Shown here: piece after piece, positions 1 to 9,344 of the stretch | Layout: the number at the start of each line of letters is the position of its first letter | Numbering within the stretch: the stretch's first letter is position 1 | Source of the DNA: Methyloradius palustris | GTDB taxonomy: Bacteria > Pseudomonadota > Gammaproteobacteria > Burkholderiales > Methylophilaceae | NCBI RefSeq assembly: GCF_019703875.1 | Contig: NZ_AP024110.1 | Coordinates: forward strand, 186,001-250,000 | Direction: 5' to 3' | DNA length: 64,000 nt | Translations under genes and position numbers: made by a program | Notes under the pieces: model-generated | The model's database searches: none | Told to the model about the DNA's origin: nothing | What the model saw: only the letters and a program-made list of their open reading frames with translations

Positions 1-500
1 GCTAACTCGCTCTTACCAATGGCTGGGCTACCTTTAATCAATATGCCAAAGCCCTGAACCTCAATAAATACGCCATGTGCACTGGTAGATTCAGCCACGG
101 CCTGTGCCAGGTAATGGCTCAATACGTCCATCAAGCCAGGGCTTTGTAGCGGCGAAGTAAATAGTGGGGTTTGAAATTGATCCGACGCATCGTTCAATTC
201 TTTAGGTGGTTTTTCACCATTGGCAACAACGACTGCAGCTAAATCGGTTGAAAATAAATTTTGAATCGCTTGGTGTAACTCTTTGGATTTCAGGCTGCGC
301 AAGTAATCCATTTCAGCACAGCCCAGCACTTGCACGCGATTGGGATGTACAAAATTCAGATGGCCTATTAAGGCCAGTGAGGGTTTAGTGACAGTTTCGC
401 TGGTCAGCAGGTTATTGCCGCCATCGAGCCCTGATACCCAAGTCAGTTTGAGGTTACGGCGGGTATCGTTATAGAGTTGATTTACACTGATTTCAGCCAT
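1..500 (-). CDS. hprK: HPr kinase/phosphorylase, N-terminal part (cut by window start)
   Basis: About 166 residues are visible before the window edge. They cover the HprK N-terminal domain (roughly residues 1-125) and the start of the kinase domain. A Walker A loop GSPAIGKSE lies at about 156-164; the family usually has GxSGxGKSE, so one glycine is alanine here, but the GxxxxGKS core is intact. The enzyme phosphorylates and dephosphorylates a serine of HPr in the cytoplasm. ATG at 500 was chosen because the protein then starts like relatives (MAEISVNQLYND); an in-frame ATG at 515 is possible, and neither has a strong ribosome site. It follows hpf, but the ptsN gene common between these two in betaproteobacteria is not present. 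Confidence 0.9.
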   Translation of the reverse strand, partial: MAEISVNQLYNDTRRNLKLTWVSGLDGGNNLLTSETVTKPSLALIGHLNFVHPNRVQVLGCAEMDYLRSLKSKELHQAIQNLFSTDLAAVVVANGEKPPKELNDASDQFQTPLFTSPLQSPGLMDVLSHYLAQAVAESTSAHGVFIEVQGFGILIKGSPAIGKSEL

Positions 501-650
501 GATTGAATCCATCATGGAACATAAATAGAAGATACTGCTCGGCAGCAAGCACAGACAAAACCTGTTGATCTGGTAATGATGGCTTGTTTTGCATGCCGCT
601 TGCGCCTCGCAGTTTTATGGTGTGCAAAAGTTTTATGGAATCACTAAACT

Positions 651-977
651 TTATTCAGTCGCCTGATGTTTCAGAGCGCCATTGGTTTTGTGGTGATCGC
701 CTTGTTTCTCTTTGTGTTTCAACACTTGGCGATCTAGTTTGTCACTCAGCGTATCAATGGCGTGATACATATTCTCGTCACTGCTTTCGGCGTGCAAATC
801 ATTCCCCGGTACGTGCAATGTGGCTTCTACTTTTTGCGCTAGTTTAACTACGCTAAACGTGACTTTCACGTCTATGACATGGTCGAAATGGTTGCTGATG
901 CGCGCGAGTTTGCTCTGGACGTAGTCCCTTAGTGCAGGGGTGATTTCCAGATGATGGCCAGTAAGATGCAGGTTCAT
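651..977 (-). CDS. hpf: Ribosome hibernation promoting factor (short HPF/YhbH type)
   Basis: This is a 108-residue protein starting MNLHLTGHHLEITPAL, typical of the short HPF/YfiA family. These proteins bind the 30S decoding region and help form inactive ribosome dimers under stress or starvation. An in-frame extension upstream exists, but ATG at 977 is preferred because GGAG at 984-987 is well spaced before it. The conserved core runs through about residue 95, followed by a short hydrophilic His/Lys tail; there is no long-HPF dimerisation domain. It lies 32 bases downstream of rpoN on the same strand, the usual rpoN-hpf arrangement. Confidence 0.93.
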   Translation of the reverse strand: MNLHLTGHHLEITPALRDYVQSKLARISNHFDHVIDVKVTFSVVKLAQKVEATLHVPGNDLHAESSDENMYHAIDTLSDKLDRQVLKHKEKQGDHHKTNGALKHQATE

Positions 978-1009
978 GATTGACTCCTTCATTAGTAAAA
1001 TCACAAATC

Positions 1010-2452
1010 CTAAATGGATTTGCGCTGGTTAGCCGCGGGTATCGAGAGAGACTCGCGGTATTTTGCAATGGTGCGTCGTGCCACCATAATTCCTTGCTTA
1101 CTCAAAATATCAGTAATCTGGTTGTCTGATAAGGGTTTTTTCGCATTTTCTTCGCTCACCATTTGCTTGATCAATGCGCGTATCGCAGTGGCAGAGCAAG
1201 CGCCGCCAGATTCGGTAGATACATGGCTACCGAAGAAATATTTAAGCTCATACACACCACGTGGTGTAAGCATATATTTTCGTGTGGTGACGCGAGAGAC
1301 GGTGGATTCATGTAAACCCAGTTCATCAGCGATTTCACGCAAAACCAGCGGGCGCATAGCGACTTCACCATGCTCGAAAAAGTTACGTTGTCTATCTACA
1401 ATCGCTTGTGAGACCCGCAAAATCGTCGAGAAGCGCTGCTGGATATTCTTGATCATCCATTTCGCTTCTTGCATCTGGCTCATCAGGTATTGGCTGGAGC
1501 TGTCACGATTGCGCTTTAAAATACCTGCATAAAGTTGGTTGATACGTAGCCTAGGCACTACTTCATCATTTAACGTGGCGATCCATAAGCCTTTGACTTT
1601 TTTGACCAGAATTTCATGCTGAATATAGTGGTCGGAGCCGATTTTTGTAAAATCGCTACCAGGGCGAGGGTTGAGCTGCGTGACCATGAGCTGAACTGCG
1701 CGTAATACATCGTCATCGCATTGCAGGGTTTTACGCAGCTTCGCGTAGTCTCTGCTGGCCAGTATGGGTAAGTGTTGGAGTGCTACATTGATCGCCAAGC
1801 CCAAATGCGGCGTATCTTCTGGCATTGCTTGCAGTTGTAATGCCAGGCATTCGGCTAGGCTACGGGCGCCTACGCCAGGAGGATCTAAATGCTGGATGTG
1901 TTTGAGCGCGGTTTGTAGCTCTAGCAGATCAATTTCGAGCTCATCAGGCAGTAATTCCAGTAGTTCTTCTAATGGCTGTTCAAGATAGCCATCATCATTA
2001 ATGGTATCAACCAGCAACATGGCGAGCGTTTGATCCCGCTCTGAGAATTGCATCAATTTAAGCTGGCTGATCAGGTGTTCACGTAAGGTAAGAGAGACAG
2101 ACTCCTGAAAGCTAAAGTCGTTTTCGTCGTCATTGCCTGCGCTGTTGTCTTCCCAACGATTACCGCTGGAAAACTCAAAATAGTCATCGCCGTATTCTTC
2201 CTGACGTGCGGGCTCATCAGTGGCTGGAATCGATGTTTCCTGCACCGTGTTGTTTGGCACAAAAGCTTCTGCTTCCAGATCAACAGGCTGGTCAGTATTG
2301 GTGGTGCGTTCAAGCAGGGGGTTTTCTTGCAGCAAGGTTTCTAGCTCTTGATTCAACTCTTGAGTTGATAGCTGAAGCAAGCGAATAGACTGCTGCAACT
2401 GCGGTGTGAGCGCCAAATGTTGCGAAAATTTAAGTTGTAGGCTTTGTTTCAT
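1010..2452 (-). CDS. rpoN: RNA polymerase sigma-54 factor
   Basis: This is a full-length 480-residue RpoN. The N-terminal activator-interacting region is Gln/Leu rich (starting MKQSLQLKFSQHLALTPQLQQS, roughly residues 1-50), followed by an acidic region II, the core-binding domain and a DNA-binding part. The C-terminal RpoN box, ARRTIAKYRE, is at 458-467 and recognises the -24 promoter element. It directs transcription from GG/GC (-24/-12) promoters with AAA+ activators. It follows lptB by 23 bases, the standard proteobacterial order. A strong sigma-54-type site in this window lies at 59110-59125, upstream of a prepilin gene. Confidence 0.97.
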   Translation of the reverse strand: MKQSLQLKFSQHLALTPQLQQSIRLLQLSTQELNQELETLLQENPLLERTTNTDQPVDLEAEAFVPNNTVQETSIPATDEPARQEEYGDDYFEFSSGNRWEDNSAGNDDENDFSFQESVSLTLREHLISQLKLMQFSERDQTLAMLLVDTINDDGYLEQPLEELLELLPDELEIDLLELQTALKHIQHLDPPGVGARSLAECLALQLQAMPEDTPHLGLAINVALQHLPILASRDYAKLRKTLQCDDDVLRAVQLMVTQLNPRPGSDFTKIGSDHYIQHEILVKKVKGLWIATLNDEVVPRLRINQLYAGILKRNRDSSSQYLMSQMQEAKWMIKNIQQRFSTILRVSQAIVDRQRNFFEHGEVAMRPLVLREIADELGLHESTVSRVTTRKYMLTPRGVYELKYFFGSHVSTESGGACSATAIRALIKQMVSEENAKKPLSDNQITDILSKQGIMVARRTIAKYRESLSIPAANQRKSI

Positions 2453-2475
2453 AATTAATACGCCGCCTGCGCTGA

Positions 2476-3198
2476 TTACAGGCGGAAATCCTTACCGAGA
2501 TACACTTCTCTGACGCTATCGTTATGAATAATTTCACTGGGTTTGCCAGCCGCAAATACGCGCCCGTCATTCACAATATACGCTCTATCGCAGATGCCGA
2601 GGGTTTCGCGTACGTTATGGTCAGTAATCAGTACACCAATATTGCGAGCGCTCAAAAAACGGATGATCTTTTGAATATCCAGCACAGCAATCGGGTCTAT
2701 GCCGGCAAACGGTTCATCCAGCAAAATAAAGCTGGGATTGGTTGCCAAGCAGCGTGCAATTTCAACACGGCGGCGCTCGCCACCAGATAAACTTACCGCC
2801 ATATTGTTGCGAATATGCACAATGTGCAGCTCAAGCAGCAATTCTTCCAGCCGCTCAGCCATCACTTGAGGGCTCATTTTTTGCAGCTCTAATATCGCCA
2901 TGATATTTTCAGCGACTGTCATCTTGCGGAATATTGACGGCTCTTGTGGCAGATATGAAAGGCCGAGCCTGGCGCGCTGATGAATAGGCAAGCGGCTCAG
3001 GTCTTTGCCGTCTAGCAAGATACGGCCGTCATCCAGTGAGACCAGCCCCACCATCATGTAAAAACTGGTGGTTTTTCCTGCACCATTGGGCCCGAGCAAC
3101 CCGACGACTTCACCACTGTTCACATGTAGTGAAATATCCTGCACCACCGTGCGGGATTTATACTTTTTGCGCAGACCTTCTACTACCAATTCACTCAT
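2476..3198 (-). CDS. lptB: LPS export ABC transporter ATP-binding protein LptB
   Basis: This 240-residue cytoplasmic ATPase powers lipopolysaccharide extraction through LptFG. Walker [10 protein letters not shown] is at 36-44, the signature LSGGE at 137-141, Walker B with catalytic Glu (LLDEP) at 159-163, and an H-loop His is in ITDHN. The length and the short hydrophilic C-terminus are normal for LptB. It sits downstream of lptA and upstream of rpoN, as in most proteobacteria. Its membrane partners lptF and lptG are in this window at 34.7-36.9 kb, also in the usual separate locus. Confidence 0.96.
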   Translation of the reverse strand: MSELVVEGLRKKYKSRTVVQDISLHVNSGEVVGLLGPNGAGKTTSFYMMVGLVSLDDGRILLDGKDLSRLPIHQRARLGLSYLPQEPSIFRKMTVAENIMAILELQKMSPQVMAERLEELLLELHIVHIRNNMAVSLSGGERRRVEIARCLATNPSFILLDEPFAGIDPIAVLDIQKIIRFLSARNIGVLITDHNVRETLGICDRAYIVNDGRVFAAGKPSEIIHNDSVREVYLGKDFRL

Positions 3199-3246
3199 GT
3201 ATTTGCTAAAACTTTCTCAAAACTTCTTAATTATTCAGGCCTGGTT

Positions 3247-3789
3247 TTATTCAGTCACAGGTTTTTTGGGTTGTATCACTGCGCGGACTCGGCCGTTAGG
3301 CGCAGAGGGCGTAGCCACCTGTGAGCCACCACCTAATACTTCAGCATATTCTGCATTGGCGTCATACATGATGTAATCGCCATGAATCACATCATCGCCG
3401 CGCTTCACTGAGGCTTGCGTATAAAGCTGTACTTTATCCATACGGCCATCGTACTCAATGCGTTGACCGTTGCCTTGCATATATTCAGCCTTGCCTTCCA
3501 TTTTTTGCTTGAAAGTGCTCGGCATGCCTGTCGAAGTGCTGTGCTGAAAGCCATCTTTATCTTCACGCACAATCAGCTTATCGCCACGAATCTCCAACGT
3601 GCCCTGGGTCAAAATCACATTGCCCGTGTAGGTGCTGGTTTTCTTTGCATCGTTCACAGTGACTGTATCGGCCTCAATATCAATCGGTTTCTGCCGATCG
3701 GCCTTTTCAGCAAAGCTGGCGGATGACGCCAATAAAAATAATGACGCCACTAACAGGGTGGGCGACAGACTAAGGTGTGGCTTGTTCAT
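3247..3789 (-). CDS. lptA: LPS transport periplasmic protein LptA
   Basis: This 180-residue protein has a clear Sec signal peptide, with hydrophobic residues about 9-27 and probable cleavage after ASFA. One OstA/LptA domain follows (about 32-155), recognisable from the IDIEADTVTVND and YTGNVILTQG strands. LptA oligomers bridge LptC and LptD and carry LPS across the periplasm. The start overlaps the 3' end of lptC by 20 bases, indicating translational coupling. The C-terminal tail is Lys/Pro rich and short. Homology to the family is inferred from strand motifs and gene order. Confidence 0.93.
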   Translation of the reverse strand: MNKPHLSLSPTLLVASLFLLASSASFAEKADRQKPIDIEADTVTVNDAKKTSTYTGNVILTQGTLEIRGDKLIVREDKDGFQHSTSTGMPSTFKQKMEGKAEYMQGNGQRIEYDGRMDKVQLYTQASVKRGDDVIHGDYIMYDANAEYAEVLGGGSQVATPSAPNGRVRAVIQPKKPVTE

Positions 3790-4579
3790 ATTGTCTCCGA
3801 ATACGGGGCTTGTTTTGAGCAGGTGCTGCCTGATTATTCTGTGCGTTACTATTATTGTTGCTTTTAGCTTTGTTAGTGCTGGGTTTAGTACCAGCTTGTT
3901 TAACTTGTGGTTTGGCGACTGCTTTCTTTGTGACCACTACTTTGTTGTCTTGTTTGGCCTCTAGCACTGCTTTGTCTGCAACTGCCTTATCCGCAAGTCC
4001 TGGCCTTAAATAATGCACATGTACGTTTTTGAGTAGCTTGAGCGTTTTTTCTTTTTTGTTGTATATCATCCCGGTGCCGCGCAATTCCGTGCTTGGTGAT
4101 TGCTTGATCACCACAGCCTTATCACTGGTTGCAATCTCGGTTTTAGGAAACACCTTCAAATATTCAGTCGTCACGGTCATATCGCCGCGCTCTTTGTAGC
4201 CTTGCCTCAAGACTTTTACGTTGTCCATAAATTCGATTATCTCACCATTGCTTGATACTGTACCGCGTTGGCTTTCAATTTGCGTGTAAGGCTTATCGCT
4301 CGAATATTGCGTTAAATGCGGACGCTCTAATTTAGTACTGTCATCATCAGGAAAATGCGTCATTTCCGTGGCCGCCAATATGTACTGTACGCTGCCGTTA
4401 ATACCTGTTTTTACCGTGTTGAAATTATTCAGCACATAGTCAGGGTCATGCCGTTTACTGCCATCAGGCTTGATCACTGGCGGCTGCACCGTGCGGTCTA
4501 TCCAGAAGGTGACGAGCGCAAGTAAACCCAGCACGGCTAATGGAAACAGAATCGTGGCGCGGCCAAACATCTCAAGCAA
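3770..4579 (-). CDS. lptC: LPS export protein LptC with long basic C-terminal extension
   Basis: The protein has one N-terminal membrane anchor (about residues 7-26), a periplasmic LptC domain (about 35-190), then an unusual tail of about 70 residues. That tail, from about residue 195 to 269, is rich in Lys, Ala, Asn, Gln and Pro and looks disordered. Family members are usually near 190 residues, so 269 is long. LptC receives LPS from LptFG and passes it to LptA. ATG at 4579 is used; a second in-frame ATG at residue 4 is equally plausible. It lies between kdsC and lptA in the classic operon order. Confidence 0.9.
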   Translation of the reverse strand: MLEMFGRATILFPLAVLGLLALVTFWIDRTVQPPVIKPDGSKRHDPDYVLNNFNTVKTGINGSVQYILAATEMTHFPDDDSTKLERPHLTQYSSDKPYTQIESQRGTVSSNGEIIEFMDNVKVLRQGYKERGDMTVTTEYLKVFPKTEIATSDKAVVIKQSPSTELRGTGMIYNKKEKTLKLLKNVHVHYLRPGLADKAVADKAVLEAKQDNKVVVTKKAVAKPQVKQAGTKPSTNKAKSNNNSNAQNNQAAPAQNKPRIRRQYEQATP

Positions 4580-4611
4580 ACAACTTTATAACAATCATTA
4601 CTTCAGGGTTT

Positions 4612-5139
4612 TCATTTTAGAAACTTAGCCATCTGGCCATCAAACGTACCTTGCGCCTTCATGATCAACTCGCATAACTCCCGCACTGCGCCAAAACCCG
4701 CTTCTCGTGTGGTGATGTAGTGCGCATGCTCTTTTACCAATGGCATGGCGTGTGGCACAGTAACGCCCAGACCAGCACGGCGCATCGGTGGCAGGTCAAT
4801 CACATCATCGCCCATAAAGGCCGATGTTTCGTAACTCAGATTCAGTTTTTTGATGAGGTCGTCAAACGCTTCCAGCTTGTCTTCTACGCCTTGATAGATA
4901 TATTCAGGTTTGATACCAATATTGGCCGCGCGTTTCATGACAACTTGTGAGGTACGGCCTGTAACGATGCCCATCTGTATGCCGGTATTTTTCAATAGCT
5001 TGAGGCCAAGTCCATCTTGCGAATGAAACACCTTGGATTCAAGGCCATCATCGCCCAGCATCAAACCACCATTGGTCATCACACCATCAATATCAAACAC
5101 AATCAGTTTGATGCGTTTAGCACGTTCTTCTACATTCAT
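4612..5139 (-). CDS. kdsC: 3-deoxy-D-manno-octulosonate 8-phosphate phosphatase
   Basis: This 175-residue enzyme is of the HAD type without a cap domain. The nucleophile motif DIDGVMTNG is at about 16-24, and the acidic motif GDDVIDLPPM near residue 119 completes the magnesium site. It removes phosphate from Kdo-8-phosphate in the cytoplasm, giving Kdo for the LPS inner core. The size matches KdsC of Gram-negative bacteria. It is only 3 bases downstream of kdsD, which makes the precursor arabinose 5-phosphate, so the two pathway steps are co-expressed. Confidence 0.95.
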   Translation of the reverse strand: MNVEERAKRIKLIVFDIDGVMTNGGLMLGDDGLESKVFHSQDGLGLKLLKNTGIQMGIVTGRTSQVVMKRAANIGIKPEYIYQGVEDKLEAFDDLIKKLNLSYETSAFMGDDVIDLPPMRRAGLGVTVPHAMPLVKEHAHYITTREAGFGAVRELCELIMKAQGTFDGQMAKFLK

Positions 5140-5142
5140 TAT

Positions 5143-6141
5143 TTAAACTACTTTCGCGATTAAGAGGTCGTGCATATTGAGTGCGCCAACCAGTATTCCT
5201 TCGGCATTGACTACCAGTAACGCAGTAACTTTCTTTTTTTCCATGACTTCTACTGCATCAACTGCCAATTGATCCGGCAAGATGGTCAGCGGTTTCATGC
5301 GCATCACGTCATTGACCGTACATTCCGTGATATTCACACCGCTTTCAAAAGCGCGACGTAAATCACCATCGGTAAATACGCCTAGAGGCTTATATTCAGC
5401 ATCGACGATGGCTGTCATGCCCAAGCCTTTTTGTGACATTTCCAGCAGCGCATCTTTTACCGTTGCCTGAATTGACACGCTAGGCACCGCATCGCCGCTA
5501 CGCATCACATTTTTAACGAGCACCAGCAGTCGCCTGCCCAATGCACCACCAGGGTGTGAGCGTGCATAGTCATCTGATGAGAAGCCACGTTGATCCAGCA
5601 GCACAACTGCCAGAGCATCACCCAAAGCCAAAGCCGCTGTGGTGCTCGCTGTAGGCGATAACCCCAATGGGCAGGCTTCTTGTGAAACATGGGCATCCAG
5701 ATAAACATCGGACGCTCTTGAGAGCGTGGATTTAGTGTTGCCGGTAATGCTGATCAGGCGTGCACCCATGCGCTTGATGAGTGGCACGATGGTAAGTAAT
5801 TCATCGGCCTCGCCCGAGTTGGAGATGGCGATGACCACGTCTTCTTTGGTAATCATGCCCAAGTCGCCATGGCTGGCTTCAGCTGGATGCATAAAGAAAG
5901 AGGGGGTACCAGTGCTTGCCAGGGTAGCGGCGATTTTATTGCCGATGTGGCCAGATTTTCCCATCCCTGTCACCACAACACGGCCGCGACATTGTAAAAT
6001 GAGTGCGATTGCGCGATTGAAGTTTTCATCAAGCCTGTGGGCAAGGGCTTCAACCTCACGCGACTCAATCAATAAGACTTCTTTGGCTAGCTCGACAGGC
6101 GCTTTCACAGCGCCGATTTTTTGTAATTCTGACGTTTCCAT
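5143..6141 (-). CDS. kdsD: D-arabinose 5-phosphate isomerase
   Basis: With ATG at 6141 the protein has 332 residues, close to the family norm of about 328. It has an N-terminal SIS sugar-isomerase domain (about 35-175, including VVTGMGKSGHIGNKIA and the MHPAEASHGDLGM loop) and two C-terminal CBS domains (about 205-330). It converts ribulose 5-phosphate to arabinose 5-phosphate for Kdo synthesis. A longer frame from TTG at 6192 adds 17 residues that do not look like the family, so it was not used. It heads the minus-strand kds-lpt-rpoN block and is divergent from the antiporter gene. Confidence 0.94.
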   Translation of the reverse strand: METSELQKIGAVKAPVELAKEVLLIESREVEALAHRLDENFNRAIALILQCRGRVVVTGMGKSGHIGNKIAATLASTGTPSFFMHPAEASHGDLGMITKEDVVIAISNSGEADELLTIVPLIKRMGARLISITGNTKSTLSRASDVYLDAHVSQEACPLGLSPTASTTAALALGDALAVVLLDQRGFSSDDYARSHPGGALGRRLLVLVKNVMRSGDAVPSVSIQATVKDALLEMSQKGLGMTAIVDAEYKPLGVFTDGDLRRAFESGVNITECTVNDVMRMKPLTILPDQLAVDAVEVMEKKKVTALLVVNAEGILVGALNMHDLLIAKVV

Positions 6142-6241
6142 ACCTGCCAAGTATAAAAGGGAATGTCTTATGAATAAAGGATAGTTGGACAAATAATTCC
6201 GACTTTTACATCAGTCGGCATAATTTTTGCCTAAAACGCAC

Positions 6242-8242
6242 ATGCACGATACGCTTCCCGCCATCCTCTTTTTGTTGACCAGCTCAGTATTGGCTGTTGC
6301 TTTATTTCGCGCATTCCAGCTGCCGGCCATGCTTGCCTATTTTCTGGTGGGCTTTGCGTTAGGGCCTAAAACTTTCGGTTTATTGCCAGATACTGAAGCC
6401 AATCGTTCACTTGCTGAGTTTGGCATAGTGTTTCTCATGTTTAGCATAGGCTTGGAATTCAGCTTGCCGCAGCTTTATGCCATGCGCAAAACCGTGCTCG
6501 GTTTAGGTGGTACGCAAGTTGCCATTACCTTGTTGGCGGTTGCATTAGTTTGCAATTTTATTGGTTTGAGCTGGCCAGCGGCTTTTGTCATTGGCGGCGC
6601 ATTGGCGATGTCATCTACTGCCATCGTCTCAAAAATGCTGGTAGAAGGGCTGGAGCTTAACTCTCGTCATGGCAGGCTTGCTATCGGCGTCTTGTTATTT
6701 CAGGATCTCGCCGTTGTGCCACTGTTGGTGCTGATCCCCGCACTTGCCAACCATACTGGCACACTAGGTAATATTCTTGGCGTTTCCCTGCTTAAAGCTA
6801 GTGTGATGCTTGTGTTGTTATTTTCCGTCGGTAAATTCCTGATCAACCCGTGGTTCAATCTGGTCGCACGCCAGCGCTCGCATGAGCTGTTTGTGATGAA
6901 CGTATTGATGGTTACCTTGATGCTGGCTTATGCCACCAAAGTGGCTGGCTTGTCTTACGCACTAGGCGCATTTATCGCAGGCATGTTGATCTCGGAAACC
7001 CGCTATCGTTACCAGGTGGAATCCGATATTGCACCGTTCCGCGATATTTTGCTGGGCCTGTTCTTTATCACTGTTGGCATGCTGCTCGATTTGCACGCTT
7101 TGATGTCTAATATTGGCTGGGTATTTGTCGTGTTGGTGGCATTTGTTATCTTCAAGGCTTTGCTGGTGGCAGTCCTGAGTCGCTTTTTTGGTGCCGAGGC
7201 TGGTGTCGCCATACGTACTGGCGTTACGCTGGCACAAGCGGGTGAATTCAGTTTCGTCATTCTGGCGCTTGGCGCGGATAACGATGTGCTCGGCGGCCAA
7301 GCATTTAACGTGATTCTGGCAGCCTCGTTACTCTCTATGGTCATCGCGCCATTTATCATTAAATACAACGAGCGCATTGGCGAAAAGTTCTCACGCAGTT
7401 ATGTCAAAAATCGAGAGCAGCAGATCAATAATATCGAAGCGGCAGGTAAGGACTTTAGTGACCATGTGATCATTTGCGGGTTTGGCCGCAGTGGGCAATA
7501 TCTCGCACGCTTTTTAAGCGAAGAAAATATCCCGTTCATCGCGCTAGATGTCGACCCAGCGCGTGTGCGCGAAGCGGGGGCCGCAGGTGAAAACGTGATC
7601 TATGGCGATGCTGGCCGCCGCGTGGTGCTGGATGCCGCAGGCGCAGCCCGCGCCAAGGCCTTGATTATCAGTTATAACGATGCGCCTTCTGCCATGAAGA
7701 TTCTGCATCTGGTGCAAGATAATTACCCTGGATTGCCCGTCATTGTGCGCACGGTAGATGATTCCAATATGGAAGAACTGCGTGCCGCGGGCGCAACAGA
7801 AGTTGTGCCAGAGTTGCTTGAAGGTAGCTTGATGCTGGCTTCTCATGCGCTAGTGCTGCTCGATGTGCCACTTAATCGCGTGGTTAAACGCATTCGTAAG
7901 TTTCGCGAAGAGCGCTACAAAATGTTCCAAGGCTTTTTCCACGGTATGTCTGATATTGACCAGGAAGCCACTGAAAAAGCTAGCCAGCCACGGTTGTATT
8001 CCGTGCCGATTCCCGCATCGGCTTATTGTGTTGGCAAGCGCCTGAAAGATATTGATTTCTCCAAATTCACGGTGGAGGTCAAATTCATTCGCCGCCAGAC
8101 ATTCAAGCCCTTTGTGCCTGAGCCGGATTTTGTTTTTGCCGAAGATGATGTGGTGGTATTACTGGGCTCGCAAGATAGTCTGGTCAGCGCCGAAAAAGCC
8201 TTGCTCAGCCGCAGCCGCGGTTTGAAATCAAGCGCGGCCTGA
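6242..8242 (+). CDS. KefB/KefC-type monovalent cation:proton antiporter (CPA2)
   Basis: This is a polytopic membrane protein of about 666 residues. The N-terminal Na+/H+ exchanger domain (about 1-385, a dozen hydrophobic helices) is followed by a cytoplasmic RCK/TrkA-N domain with a Rossmann motif (GFGRSGQ, near residue 418) and a TrkA-C domain (about 580-660). Such proteins exchange K+ or Na+ for protons and are gated by nucleotides or glutathione adducts. ATG at 6242 is used; a TTG at 6227 would add five residues, and neither has an obvious ribosome site. It is divergent from kdsD, a pairing common in betaproteobacteria. Whether it is KefB, KefC or another CPA2 subtype cannot be decided here. 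Confidence 0.88.
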   Translation: MHDTLPAILFLLTSSVLAVALFRAFQLPAMLAYFLVGFALGPKTFGLLPDTEANRSLAEFGIVFLMFSIGLEFSLPQLYAMRKTVLGLGGTQVAITLLAVALVCNFIGLSWPAAFVIGGALAMSSTAIVSKMLVEGLELNSRHGRLAIGVLLFQDLAVVPLLVLIPALANHTGTLGNILGVSLLKASVMLVLLFSVGKFLINPWFNLVARQRSHELFVMNVLMVTLMLAYATKVAGLSYALGAFIAGMLISETRYRYQVESDIAPFRDILLGLFFITVGMLLDLHALMSNIGWVFVVLVAFVIFKALLVAVLSRFFGAEAGVAIRTGVTLAQAGEFSFVILALGADNDVLGGQAFNVILAASLLSMVIAPFIIKYNERIGEKFSRSYVKNREQQINNIEAAGKDFSDHVIICGFGRSGQYLARFLSEENIPFIALDVDPARVREAGAAGENVIYGDAGRRVVLDAAGAARAKALIISYNDAPSAMKILHLVQDNYPGLPVIVRTVDDSNMEELRAAGATEVVPELLEGSLMLASHALVLLDVPLNRVVKRIRKFREERYKMFQGFFHGMSDIDQEATEKASQPRLYSVPIPASAYCVGKRLKDIDFSKFTVEVKFIRRQTFKPFVPEPDFVFAEDDVVVLLGSQDSLVSAEKALLSRSRGLKSSAA

Positions 8243-8250
8243 TTCACTCA

Positions 8251-9336
8251 ATGACATCTCAGCATGTAGTGGTCGTAGGGGGTGGTATTGTTGGTTGTAT
8301 GACCGCCATGGAGCTGGTGGCGCGCGGCTGTAAAGTCACCATTGTGGAGCGCAACCAAATCGCCAGCCAGACCTCTGGAGAATCTTCATGGGCGGGTGCA
8401 GGTATTCTGTTTCCATTGCTGCCGTGGATGTATTCAGATCATGTGAATGCCCTCACTATGTATGGCGCGCATGCTTATACTGAAATATGCCAGCGATTAC
8501 AGCAAGAAACTGGTATTGATTCCCATCTCGAACCTTCAGGCATGTTGCTGCTTCCCAATTTTGACGTCCCTGCGGCGTTGGCCTGGTGTGACAAAAACCA
8601 GCTCCCTTTTCAGCCAGTGAAAGCCAGTGCTTTTGATGTGCAATCACTGAGCGGTGAAGAGGCTTTGTGGTTGCCCACTGTTGCACAGATACGGCCGCCT
8701 TATCTTATGTTGGCATTGCGCGCATGGCTCGAGCAAAACAGCGTCACGCTGCTCGAGCATACTGAGTTAGTGCCTCTAAAAGCCACGTCAGAGCTTAACG
8801 AATGGCAAACACTGAACGGTGAAACACTCAAAGCCGATCAGTTTATTGTCACTTCGGGAGCCTGGAGTTTTGATCTGCTCAAAGACACCACCGAAAAACT
8901 CAAGATCAAACCCATGCGTGGCCAGATTTTGCTTTATCAGCCTAAAAAGAATCTGGAACAAATCGTGTATCGAGAAGGTTTCTATATGGTGCCGCGGCGT
9001 GATGGCTATTTGCTGGCAGGCAGTACGCTGGAAGATGTTGGCTTTGATGCCACGACTACTGAAGTTGTACGCGATGAAATCACTGCAAAGGCCGAAGCCA
9101 TTATGCCGGCACTTAAAGGCATGCCTATCATCAAGCACTGGAGCGGCTTGCGGCCTGGTACTCCAGATAATCTACCGACGATTTCAGCGCATCCACAGAT
9201 TAAAAACCTTTACCTGAATACAGGCCATTTTCGCTACGGGCTTACCATGGCGCCAGCCAGTGCTAAGCTGGTGGCGGCGTTGGTGTGTGGGGAGAAGCCT
9301 TGGCTTGATCCGGAGCCATTTGCACTGTCTGTGTAA
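8251..9336 (+). CDS. thiO: FAD-dependent glycine oxidase-like protein (ThiO family)
   Basis: This 361-residue protein is of the D-amino-acid oxidase fold. An N-terminal FAD-binding motif VVVGGGIVGCMTAMELVARG lies at about 7-26, followed by ERNQIASQTSGESSWAGAG, which fits the flavin cofactor loop. The C-terminal HFRYGLTMAPASAKLVAAL motif is characteristic of ThiO-type enzymes. ThiO oxidises glycine to the imine used for the thiazole of thiamine. No other thiamine genes are next to it, so a different amine substrate is possible. It starts 8 bases after the antiporter gene and is probably co-transcribed with it. Confidence 0.8.
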   Translation: MTSQHVVVVGGGIVGCMTAMELVARGCKVTIVERNQIASQTSGESSWAGAGILFPLLPWMYSDHVNALTMYGAHAYTEICQRLQQETGIDSHLEPSGMLLLPNFDVPAALAWCDKNQLPFQPVKASAFDVQSLSGEEALWLPTVAQIRPPYLMLALRAWLEQNSVTLLEHTELVPLKATSELNEWQTLNGETLKADQFIVTSGAWSFDLLKDTTEKLKIKPMRGQILLYQPKKNLEQIVYREGFYMVPRRDGYLLAGSTLEDVGFDATTTEVVRDEITAKAEAIMPALKGMPIIKHWSGLRPGTPDNLPTISAHPQIKNLYLNTGHFRYGLTMAPASAKLVAALVCGEKPWLDPEPFALSV

Positions 9337-9344
9337 ATATCCTG

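Noticed and set aside
853..1068. Small frames opposite or inside hpf and rpoN
   Set aside because: They overlap well-supported genes in other frames and have no ribosome sites or family likeness.
5143..6192. 17-residue N-terminal extension of KdsD from TTG 6192
   Set aside because: Family members start at the METSELQK region; the extra part is not conserved-looking and uses the shared divergent promoter region.
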